From positions 16,174,409-16,238,408 of the forward strand of contig OY987250.1 of assembly GCA_963920765.1 (NCBI GenBank): 64,000 nt of DNA, written 5' to 3'. The notes below the pieces were generated by a model, which did not search any database, was not told the origin of the DNA, and saw only the letters and a program-made list of their open reading frames with translations. The translations under genes were made by a program, and so were the position numbers. Shown here piece by piece: positions 54,754 to 64,000 of this stretch. Each line of letters begins with the position of its first letter. The first letter of the stretch is position 1. This DNA is from Ulota crispa. Its lineage: Eukaryota > Streptophyta > Bryopsida > Orthotrichales > Orthotrichaceae.

Positions 54754-55720
54754 TTTTAGAAATATAGAAATTTTACAAGAAATAACCGATGCATGCCTCC
54801 AAAAATCAGGTTGAAAATGAGAAATGCCGGATTTCAGCCGGTGAAGCTAAGATTTCTCCCCGAACACTCACTGGGGTCAACAGAGTTCCATCGACTGCCT
54901 TGTATTTTCAACTCTCCACGTCAGCAAACCCACGTGGCGTGGAACATTCTCGGCTTTCACTAGCCTCACTCCCTCACTCCTCCAGACCCCAGCCCTTTGG
55001 ACTTCTGGATCGACTTCCCTGCTTTCTCGAACTCCTTCCCCGACCTCTTTCCTCGACCTCCTTCCTGGAACCGCAACGCAAGTCGGTCCCTCGCCTTTTC
55101 GCTTTTCCGCCTGCACTCCCCCCAGCAGCAACCGCCACCATCATCATCGTCTTCGTAACCATTCTCGCTTTCTCTTCTCTTTTTCCGCTCTCTCTCAAAC
55201 TCCGTTACTCACTCACTCGACAGGTACGTTTTTGTTCTGCTCTTCTCCTTTTACCCTTTATTTCACTTAACTCAATTTCGTATGAAGCCTACAGTGCAGT
55301 CCTTCTAGTTTTTAGTTTTCAGTTGAGTGCTTTCAGTTTCTGGAATTCGCTCCTCTCGTTGCCCTAGTTTCACTTAACTTGAGTCGATGTCGAGCTACTA
55401 CAGTACTATGAATTATTGGCTCTGTTCCAAGTCTGCATCAGAAACCCTAGCTCAGTGTGGCGATGATTAAGTTAGTTCACTTTGTGATAGTTCTAAGGTT
55501 TTTGTTGTCTTCTGATCTCAGGCGCAGGATCTTGTGGTGGATCTGGAGTTAGCATACTAATTTTAGTGAAGAATTGGAAAGTGCAGAGCTGCACGTGCCA
55601 GGCTATTGCATCGGTAACTGCTCCCTCTTTCTATCGACATTTTATGTCGGTGATGTTTTGTGTTTGTTCTTCTTTGTGTATTCTAGTTTTGTTTAGACTT
55701 AGTTTTGTGTGAAGATGCAG

Positions 55721-56070
55721 TTCTACTGATTGTCGGTTTCGTCCCATTTCTGTATCAAACCCTAGGTATGGTGACGATTATTTTTAGCATGGTTCTAATT
55801 GTCGGTTTTGTCCCATTTTCTGTATCAAACCCTAGGTATGGTAACTATTCATCTTAAGGTATGTTCACACTTGGTGTTAGGAGAGGTATTAGCCAGATGA
55901 ATGTAGTCTAAAGGTGCGTCCAAATGCATCTAATTTTCCTTTGCTACTACCCCTCACAACACCAAGCGTGAATAGACCTTTAGCATAGTTCTTATTGTAG
56001 GTTTTGTCCCATTTTTGTATCAAACCCTAAGTATGGTGACGATTCGTCTTAGCATAGTTCTAATTGTTGT
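55721..56070. repeat. Imperfect tandem repeats of about 70 bp in the leader intron
   Basis: TTCTAMTGTCGGTTTTGTCC-like starts occur at 55721, 55793, 55989 and, cut short, 56059. Units contain TGTATCAAACCCTAGGTATG and GGTGACGATT. The MITE at 55857 splits the second unit from the third. Confidence 0.8.
55857..55979. mobile_element. Tourist-like MITE with TTA duplication, 123 bp
   Basis: It begins AGGTATGTTCACACTTGGTG and ends CACCAAGCGTGAATAGACCT, with TTA on both sides (55854-55856 and 55980-55982). It is inserted in a tandem repeat whose other copy shows the empty site GTCTTAGCATAG near 56046, so both ends and the target are fixed exactly. It is related to 11623-12405. It is non-coding; a PIF/Harbinger origin is inferred from the TTA target. 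Confidence 0.85.
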
Positions 56071-56295
56071 TTGATATGTGATTTGCGTGCAGGAGACGTT
56101 TTCTTAGGGTTGAGGATCGGAGTTCTGGATCGGCGATATAGTATACAAAAAGAGAAGGATCTAGAATATAACGCTACATATACGAGGCCATTGAATCAGT
56201 AACCGCTGCATCATTTGGAGAACATTTTGCGTGAGTACGGTGAAACCGAGGCCTGGGAAGATTTTGTTGAGACAAGGGCGACGTCGTGATTTAAA

Positions 56296-57369
56296 ATGGA
56301 TACAGAGCTAGATGAAATGGGAACATTAGGAGTAGTAGGAATCTGCAAGGAGGCCTATGATGTCTTGAAGCTCCACACGCGTCTGTTTCTGTCCTTAGCC
56401 CTCTCGTTGGTTCTCCCCTTGGGAGCCATCATTTTCTGCCACGGCTTGATTTCTGACCCGTTGGTACACAAGATTAACCGCAATGAGCACGAGCTGGAGT
56501 CAGAGACAGCAGTAGGCTCCTCTTCAGCTGCATCACACACACAAAGCCGACTGGATGCAGAGTTTCTGTGGCTCGCCATTATCACAATAATCTACGTGGT
56601 ATTTGTGCTGGCGTTTTCGCTTCTATCAACAGCATCCATTGTTTACACGGTTGCCAGCATCTACACAAGCAAAGGCTTATCATACGTAAAAGTGATAAGC
56701 GTGGTTCCCATGGTATGGAAGCGCTTGTTCATGACATTCCTCTGGGCGCACATCCTGATCTTCCTCTACAACATCGCCTTCATTTTCATCATCGTTCTGC
56801 TGCTACTGATTCAACTAGGCATAGGCTTGCCTGTAATGTTTCTTACATTTCCGTTGCTTCTTGTGTTTTACTGTCTCTTAGTGTACATTTACTTAGTATG
56901 GCATCTGGCAAGTGTTGTGACTGTGTTGGAGGACAGTTATGGGATTAGTGCCATGAAGAAGAGTGCAGATCTCATCCAGGGCAAGCGGTGGGTGGGGTGT
57001 GTGATCATTCTCATTTACACAGTTGCTACTACTTTAGTGCTCACGCTCTACAACGTTTTTGTGAGGTCGCCTAATCATGTGCACAGCGGTGCTGGGAGAG
57101 TGTTCTTGGGATTGACGCTGCTGTTGCTGTGGACTGTGGTGACGTTGCTTGGGATTGTGGTGCAAACTGTTGTGTACTTTGTGTGCAAATCGGTGCACCG
57201 TGAGAGTATTGACCGCCATTTGCTGTCTGAGCATTTGGATGGCTACTTGGGAGAGTACATGCCGCTCAAGGGCCCTATTGTTTCCTTGGAAGCGCTGGAA
57301 GAAGCGGAGCTGGAAGAGGTGTCTCCTTTGCCCATGAGGTCATCCGGGTTAGGGATGAATAAGGTGTGA
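56296..57369 (+). CDS. Plant multi-pass membrane protein, At4g19950/At1g31130-like
   Basis: A 357-residue, single-exon coding region resembling a plant family annotated only as membrane or poly(A)-binding-protein-interacting-like proteins; the biochemical role is not established. Six hydrophobic spans are visible, at about 28-50, 92-126, 146-178, 183-212, 232-256 and 268-296. A hydrophilic Ser/Glu-rich loop (about 62-90) separates the first two. The N terminus has GVVGICKEAYDVLKLHTRLF and the C terminus an acidic tail (SLEALEEAELEEV). The segment VTVLEDSYGISAMKKSADLI before the fifth span is a typical family block. The ATG has A at -3 and G at +4. No homologous exon was seen upstream. The leader is probably spliced. 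Confidence 0.85.
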   Translation: MDTELDEMGTLGVVGICKEAYDVLKLHTRLFLSLALSLVLPLGAIIFCHGLISDPLVHKINRNEHELESETAVGSSSAASHTQSRLDAEFLWLAIITIIYVVFVLAFSLLSTASIVYTVASIYTSKGLSYVKVISVVPMVWKRLFMTFLWAHILIFLYNIAFIFIIVLLLLIQLGIGLPVMFLTFPLLLVFYCLLVYIYLVWHLASVVTVLEDSYGISAMKKSADLIQGKRWVGCVIILIYTVATTLVLTLYNVFVRSPNHVHSGAGRVFLGLTLLLLWTVVTLLGIVVQTVVYFVCKSVHRESIDRHLLSEHLDGYLGEYMPLKGPIVSLEALEEAELEEVSPLPMRSSGLGMNKV

Positions 57370-60300
57370 AACAGCTTGGTGTTGTAATGTTTTTTTAATT
57401 GTAGCAATAGCAACTGTATAGAATGGGTTGATTTCTAAAATCGGAGCCGCAATTTTTTACAATAAAATTGTCACTGTGAGTTGTGTTTTTAGCTGCTCCT
57501 CTATAAGTTTCTACAGCAGCTCGTGTGTAAGCCTCTTTATTCTTGTGGTTCCTCTGAAATCTCTCTCCCTGCATTTGCTCTTTACGTTTTCTTCGCTTTT
57601 TTCAGCAATTGGACCGACGAAGTTGTATTTTATTAGTAGGTTTTTTGTATTGGCTTTTGTTTGGGATTTGTTTGTCCTTTCTGATGATGTTGTATTGGGA
57701 CAAATGAGCTGCAAGATGTACGCACAAGTACCTGGCATGTGAAATAAGATTCAGCCAGATTTGTATGGAAGTGTTTAGAATTTGTCGTGGAAATTATTCT
57801 ATCAGATTTGTGTAGAGCATGAGAGATTCTCAGGCAGGGAATGTGCAGGTAGAGAGAGAGTGTGTCGTATGATAGTGTTCAGAATAAACCTGCTAGTACT
57901 TTGTGTATGAATCTCAATGAGGTCTATTTGGTTAGTGGAACTACCCGTTATATTCATCCATGCTGATATTTCAACGTTATGTTTCTTCTTTGAAATTAGT
58001 CTTCATTTGGGTTTATTGCACAAAATTATCACGTTTGAAGTTTTCACTTTCCATTCCATACCACACGTATTCAAGTCTTGAATGAACTCATTGTTCTGCA
58101 TTGAGTAACTTGGAACCGTCGGTACCCATTTTATTTCAATTATCCCTGCGTCCTGCACTGACAACTCTAAAACATATACTAATTTTAGAAATAAGTATAT
58201 ATGTGGGGTATATTAGTGAAGTACTTTGCATTAATTTAGGTTGGTGTAATATAGAGGTGAAGTGGTCAACATCTTAGTGAGTTTTTGCAAGCACATATCT
58301 CAACTAAATAGTGTACGAAGAATATGTTGCATTATGGTGGGTGTGCCATCAAGTAGATACTTGAGAGGTGGCAAATGGTTGTGACCAAAACCTTACTTGA
58401 AAAATTAGAATAAGAGGGATATCATATTTTTGCACTAGACATATAAAACCTCCTCAAATTAGTGTGAAGGGTTTGCATTATTCAAATCTTGCACCAATTG
58501 AAACAACTTGTGTAGTTTTCATGAGTAATATGTGAATATGAAAGAGTTTTAGTAGGTAATTATTGGATGTATAAGTATTTTGTATAAGCATTTTGTGATC
58601 AAGAATGTCAACTTTAGGAGATTCTAGCATCTTATGTTTGCATTTCATAATTTTAGCTTTGGAAATTTGTAGGTAATAATGTAGGTACTCATGCTTGTAA
58701 ACACGCATTTTTATTTTGTTGCTCAAATTGCAAGCACAAGTACATATGCCTTTCAATACTAGCTTCAAAAGGAAATATTGACTAGGGCATTGTAACACTT
58801 TTTTTTGTAAAACTTCACTACTTGAGGATAATCATTTCAATCCTATATCAAACTAAACTTCAACAACTTTGAGGTTGGTATTTTGCACAAATATACCCAT
58901 TAAAAACTTTGCATTCCAAATCTCAACAGTAGAGAGTTTAAGCAAGATTCATTCCTAGCAAAAAGTTGGGTTTCTTTCTTTCATCTAAATAATGTTAGAT
59001 TTTTGTATTATGTTTCTAACATTCATAAATTATGAATCTTCTAAATATTTGTTTCCCATTGTTTTGTGGCTCAAAATGTGTAGGTATATTTGTCCTCCAA
59101 ATCAAATTTCTAGTTTCAAAAACATACTTTCAAAAGTTCCTCCAATGAGTTTTATTATGAAAAAGCTCAAATAATCACTATAGTTATAGTTCAACGCTAT
59201 AAATCTAAAAATAGATATTGTAAAGATCTTTATCCTTCTATAAATCAAATTTAGAAGGACCTCTAAATTATTTGTTTCAACTTATATTGATAAATATTGG
59301 TGAATGCAATGAAAATCTAACCTTATGAACATACATGATCTATATACCATAATCAATAACCTTTAAGTGAAACTTATCATTTATAGTTGACTATATAAAA
59401 TGTCTTCACACTTTCAATGATCTAAATAAACTCCTTGTTTTAGCATTCTAAGTTAACAAAGACAAAGAAAATTTAAAATTTTTAGCAAGTCGTGAAAAGT
59501 CCAAATAGGTTTCATTCTAGAGGGTAAAGAGGTCAATGCTCAAAATCAAAGATGTTATCATATTTATGATAGTTACCAATGATTCCCCATTTAGATACGC
59601 AATGACTTTTGGATATATTTTGGTTTTCCAAATACATTTGGCAAAAGTTCTCATGACCTTTATTTTGCAAATAGCTTTTTATAATGAATATATGCAAACA
59701 AAGAGAACCTACAAAGCCTCTTTTCTCTCATAACCTAAGGTAATTTGTGCAAAAGCTACTTAGCATCAATAATAACAATGACAAGCCCATAGGACATGTT
59801 TTGATTGAATAAATTGTGTTAAACATTACACCTCAAAAAAAACTTGTTGGCCAAAGTTAGTCTAAATTATTTACCTTTTCTAGAATTTGAAAAACTCATA
59901 TGGTGAAAAACAATATCTACAACTCCCACCATTTCATCAAGAGATATAACAAATTACTACACAAGTTATTTCAAATGGAGCCAGAGTGTGAATAATGAGA
60001 GACTTCTTATATACTAATTTGAGTAATTTTAAATTAAGGAAATCTACATAGAGTGAACTTATGTCATGTTCCTTGTCTCTTTCTCCAAATAGGATTTTAG
60101 GCACGACCTTTTGTTGCCCTTCAAGCACGTAAGGTTATCCCTTCATAATGCAACACTCTTTGAGCACTCTTCACTTAAGATGTATACCCACAAGATCTTT
60201 TTAGGATTTTGACAACTTATTCTCAGATGAATTTGTGGTTCAAAAAAGGTACTATATATCTAAATAATGGTACATATAGTATTTGAGAGACAATTTAAAT

Positions 60301-61550
60301 ATGTTATGTTGATCATACGTAAACCCCCGCTAGGAAAACGCTAGTTCATTTGCAAGGTGGCTTCTACACCGCAATCTGCACGATTACGCAATTTTCCCCA
60401 CATACTTGGACATTACATTTTTCTCATTGAGAAAAGACTTCATCCAACTACTACATCACAACATTCATTTGATTGAGCATTTTTCCAACGGGCTTTTCGC
60501 CGGGCAACGCCATTGTCATCGGGCATTTTGCAAAAAAAATTGGCCTCCTCATCAGGCTCCGCCCTCCTCGTCGATCACTTTTTTTTGCACAATGCCCTCC
60601 TCTAGCAGCATTGCCTTATACGTAAACTACTACAAACTACCTAATCTGTAAACGTCACAAATTAACTATTACTTTCTTTAATGCAAGTTAGTATTATTAA
60701 TACATTGAATGGCAAATGAAGTAATTTGCGCTCTCATAATTTCTTAATCAAGATTTCAAACAGAAAAAATGAACCCCAAGGAAATTTCTCTAAAGATTTA
60801 ATTACAATTTTATTTTCGATATCAAAATGTCGAAAATTAATACTTTTTCAAGCCCTATTTAATTCTGTAAACTCAAACATTCTTTAGAGTGCACGGCCTC
60901 TCTATGTAACAAATTTCTATGTTACAAATTAATTGATGGATACACAAACCGTGGAATTTGCGATTTATATTAACTTACTACACCGAATATTGCATTTAAG
61001 TTGCCCCATGCTAATTTCTTCACATCTTACACTATATAAATATTTATTGCTGTTATAGTAATCTTCATTAATAATTATTGTAATAAACAAATTTTAAAAG
61101 GTTTAGTAACAACAATTAAACTTTGGAAAAACAAAATAATAGCTTTCAAGTAGTAAATAATGTGAAATCCAAGTTTTTAGAGAGTTACATGTACCTCCAA
61201 GTGTCCAAGTGTTGAGTCATGAGTAACGCATGTTTTTTTGATAAAAGGCAGCCTGTTTGGCAAAAAACTGACAGCCTAACACCAATAGCTACCAGTCCCT
61301 CCCTTTATTGCCAAATACAATGTTGACACATGTTTTTTGACAAACAAACAAAAATCCCCTGGTCATGAGGTAATTTTCTAGGGTAAGGCAACCTCATTGT
61401 CAAGGCAACCAAAATGCAATATTCAGTGTAGTGAAAACTCGAAGCAAAGAGGCGAAGGTAGTATCGTCGTGGTGCAGGCGACAGTGTATTCTCAGGACTG
61501 GACGAGAGCCGTCGGATGTCCGTAGAACCCATCGGGGCCGTCTATCACGA
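57370..61550. other. AT-rich intergenic DNA, no gene recognised
   Basis: The first few hundred bases are probably the 3' UTR of the membrane protein gene. From about 58000 the sequence is AT-rich with only short open frames. The single distinct item is the inverted repeat at 60521. The P2 promoter begins toward 61430. Confidence 0.5.
60521..60597. repeat. Inverted repeat around a GC-rich core
   Basis: GGGCATTTTGCAAAAAAAA (60521-60539) pairs with TTTTTTTTGCACAATGCCC (60579-60597) with one mismatch. The 39-bp GC-rich centre is unlike its AT-rich surroundings. The preceding bases, GGGCTTTTCGCCGGGCA, resemble GC-rich ends of some plant transposons, but no complete element was found. Confidence 0.55.
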
Positions 61551-61558
61551 TTAGGGTT
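61551..61558 (+). promoter_or_regulatory. Telo-box-like motif before ribosomal P2 gene
   Basis: TTAGGGTT matches the inverse of the plant telo-box (AAACCCTAA) except for its last base. Such boxes are common in promoters and first introns of plant ribosomal protein genes. Similar TTAGGGTTC motifs occur in intron 1 at about 61924 and 61940. Function is inferred from the motif and gene type. Confidence 0.45.
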
Positions 61559-61681
61559 CGGTACATGAGCATTCCCTTCGTGCGATCACGTTCTTTTTCG
61601 CCCTCTCGCCTTCTCCGTCGGCTTCCACGCGGTGCAGCGATTCTCCTCCGCTCCCTCCTTCACAACACTCGGCGTCTCAAA

Positions 61682-62735
61682 ATGAAGGTGGTGGCTGCTT
61701 ACCTGTTGGCCCTGTTGGGAGGAAACACCTCTCCGTCCGCCGAGGACATCGACTCCATTCTTGGCTCTGGTATAATGCCGCCCCCTGCTGCCTTTTTTGG
61801 GGGTTTATAGCCTCATTGTTGTGAAATTTCTCTGCTTTATCTCTTCACTAGTGCCTTCCTTTACGGATTCTGGAGTTTGAAAGGCTTGGCAATCGATGTA
61901 ATGACGATTCGCACGCGCTTGGTATTAGGGTTCAGCAATTAGGGTTCTAGATTTGTATGGTTTTGTCTCGTGGCTATCCCTTTTCGTCGGAACGTGATTT
62001 TTTTGGAGAGTCTGGCTAGGATAAGCTCTTGCTGATGCAGTTGGCGCTTCTCTTAGTGAAGTTTTCTGTTTGGAAAGTGCATTACCTCTGTCTGTTACGA
62101 AATTGGAAGATTTAATGCTTGTAGCGATGGATGCGACGATGATTTGCGTTGGCGTGAAATAATTTAGGGTTAAAGAACTGTACATTTGGATGAGTTTTCC
62201 TGCTCCGACTGTTTTATATTTTAGTTTTCTAGTTTTTTATTGTTGAGAGTGATTGATTTGAGTGGGGTTGTTGGTGATGCAGTCGGCGCCGAAGCCGATG
62301 CCGATAGGGTAAGCCTACTGTTGAAGGAGTTGGAAGGCAAGGATATTTTGGAAGTGATCGCTGCCGGAAAGGAGAAGTTTGCGTCCGTCCCCTCAGGTGG
62401 CGGCGGTGGTGTTGTTGTGGCCTCCGGAGGTGGTGGTGCGGCAGCTGCTGCTCCTGAAGAGAAGAAAGAGGAAGCCAAGAAAGAAGAGGAGAAGGAAGAG
62501 TCCGATGACGTGAGTTGTTCCAGATGACCTATTTTCTTGAAATGTGAAACAATTTGTTGTGGCTTAAGTCCTGCATCAACCTATTCTGGCATAACAGCAT
62601 CCACTCCTTGTTGAAAAGTGCATTTATTAACCCCAAGGATTCTTGTGCAGCATGAATCTAGAACTGTTTGTTGAGATGCTAACTTGATCCGTTGTTGTGC
62701 TGTTGCAGGACATGGGCTTCAGCTTGTTCGACTAA
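61682..62735 (+). CDS. RPP2: 60S acidic ribosomal protein P2
   Basis: P2 forms the ribosomal stalk with P1 and P0 and recruits elongation factors in the cytosol. Exons 61682-61769, 62283-62509 and 62709-62735 join in phase to 113 residues, the normal P2 size. Seen: the start [15 protein letters not shown], the helical dimerisation region through [20 protein letters not shown], a Gly/Ala hinge ([20 protein letters not shown]), a Lys/Glu-rich run, and the stalk tail [12 protein letters not shown], completed by the tiny third exon. The family usually ends MGFSLFD. The start is chosen by homology and has A at -3. An in-frame ATG at 61565 without an intervening stop would add 39 residues; it has T at -3 and is less likely to be the main start. 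Confidence 0.96.
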
Positions 62736-64000
62736 GCAGACTAGGCGTGGAGCGCTGTTACCTACAGAACTTTAGGGTTTGAATCGTGTAGTCATGTGCA
62801 CTTCTATTATAATCGCTCTTCGTGGCTGCAATCATTGGGATTGCACAGTGAGAGTTTTTCCGTGACTACGGGTTTCTTTCAGATCTTCGCAAATGTGAAT
62901 GTTATGTGTGAATTTTAGACATTCGTTGAAGGAGCACATGGTCGTATGTGTACGTGGGTGTTGATTTGTTGGGAGGAAAGTTTGCATGAGATAGCGTAGG
63001 CTGCTCAGCAAGTCTTGCGGTTACCTGCTGAAAAAACTGTTTAGTGGGATCACTTTAGGCTTTCTACGCGGAGTCTTATCTGCTACAAATTGGTGTCTTT
63101 CTCTCTGTTTGCAACGTTGTTTATCGCAATGAATATCGAGCCTGGAAGTCCTTCTGCAGTGTTTGTTCCCCAAGTGGGTTTTAGGACCAAAGGTGTCCAG
63201 TCAGAACTCTAGGTGGTGGTCCAGCTGTAGTAGCTATTGGCCAGTACCGCTACAAATATGTGGGCATATCCAGGATGCATATGTCGAGGCAAACGTGTGG
63301 AGTATTTCCATGTGGCATGCACTTTACTGTAATATTCAGTCATTCTTGTAATTTGCGGTGTGGGCTGTAGCTATGAACAGAGATTCTGCTCAAACCTGAC
63401 CGTTTGACTTTACGCATATGAGGACGTATGATCCGCTTGGACACTGGATGACGGTTTGAAGTCAGACTTGGACTGGGTATTGACTCCAGGTTACATCTTA
63501 TCTGATCAGTGCCAAGTGATCATTGGCCCTGGACCGGAGTGGAGGAAACTGTGCATGGACTGTACAGAAGCTACATTGAGTACTTACCGCCTCCATTAGA
63601 ACTACAGCCAGTGCCATAAACACAGAGCCTGCCACTCTTATGTCATATGTTGTTGAGGTAGGTCTGTCGTGAATAGCGGATGCAGTTTTGTTTTGCTTGG
63701 AATAGATGCGCAGTAATGTTTCGCTTGTTCGCGAAGATGTTTTTGGAGAAAAGTTGGTAGCAAACACGTACTGTACAATCAACCGAGGTTGTTTTATAGT
63801 TGGAGTCTGGACCAAAGAAACTCAGTTTAGAAACTCAAGAAATGAGGAATCGTGTTGGTTGAAAGCTAGAAATGGCTGAAAGGGTCTCACATAACGATTG
63901 AGATTAAATTTTGTCAAAGTGAGCTAATACATACTATCACTATTTTGGTGTCAGACTCTCCTTGTAATAACCCAACAAAGCACCCTTCACAGTTTGGCCA
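62736..64000. other. P2 3' flank, no further gene recognised
   Basis: The sequence after the stop is probably P2 3' UTR and downstream DNA. Open frames at 63163-63351 (plus) and 63498-63815 (minus) have no recognisable content. Base composition is less AT-rich than the intergenic DNA to the left, so a gene may begin beyond the window. Confidence 0.45.

Larger units (their letters stand above)
54900..56295 (+). other. Probable spliced 5' leader of the membrane protein gene
   Basis: C/T-rich sequence from about 54900 ends at a consensus donor, CAG|GTACGT (exon end 55223). A possible middle exon is 55528-55613 (acceptor GCGCAG, donor TCG|GTAACT). A last acceptor, GTGCAG, at 56092 leads into the exon with the ATG at 56296. 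These are inferred from splice signals only; no transcript data are available. Open frames in the first exon look like leader composition, not protein. Confidence 0.45.

Noticed and set aside
54789-55367. 192-residue open frame on the plus strand
   Set aside because: It runs through C/T-rich leader sequence and across a consensus splice donor at 55223. The composition fits an untranslated leader and no family resemblance is visible.

Overview
This is nuclear DNA of a land plant. The evidence is GT-AG split genes with plant-type products (MED23, a LACS8/9-type acyl-CoA synthetase, a plant multi-pass membrane protein family, cytosolic ribosomal protein P2), a CACTA (En/Spm) transposon carrying TNP2, DUF4218 and DUF4216 segments, and many non-autonomous DNA elements. 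The very AT-rich intergenic DNA, short introns and the proteins would suit a bryophyte or other non-flowering plant, but the window alone does not settle the lineage.

Layout. 73-11311 (minus): a complete MED23 gene whose 22 exons join into one 1587-residue frame. 11.4-45 kb: a gene-poor repeat zone. It holds a nested Tourist-like element, a Stowaway-like element, a G-rich minisatellite, a tandem pair of Helitron-like units, several foldbacks, three copies of a family flanked by TTAA, a 141-bp mini-CACTA and a Tourist-like element with TTA duplications. One 16,872-bp CACTA element (26081-42952, duplication AAA) sits inside the third TTAA copy, whose two halves flank it and rejoin without a gap against the other copies. 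The CACTA genes are decayed.

44-50.6 kb (plus): a LACS8/9-like gene of 11 coding exons (735 residues), with a duplicated leader and splice donor upstream. 50.7-54.8 kb: intergenic. 54.8-57.4 kb (plus): an intronless coding region for a membrane protein behind a probably spliced leader; a 123-bp element in the leader shows filled and empty sites side by side. 57.4-61.5 kb: AT-rich intergenic. 61.68-62.74 kb (plus): ribosomal protein P2 in three exons, with an in-frame upstream ATG.

The four genes are housekeeping (transcription, lipid activation, a membrane protein, translation) and show no functional cluster. I see no rRNA, credible tRNA, CRISPR or organelle DNA. The most informative structure is the nested transposon history; I found no convincing new enzymatic or defence system. 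Splice sites were chosen by eye from GT/AG, reading phase and recalled homologues.
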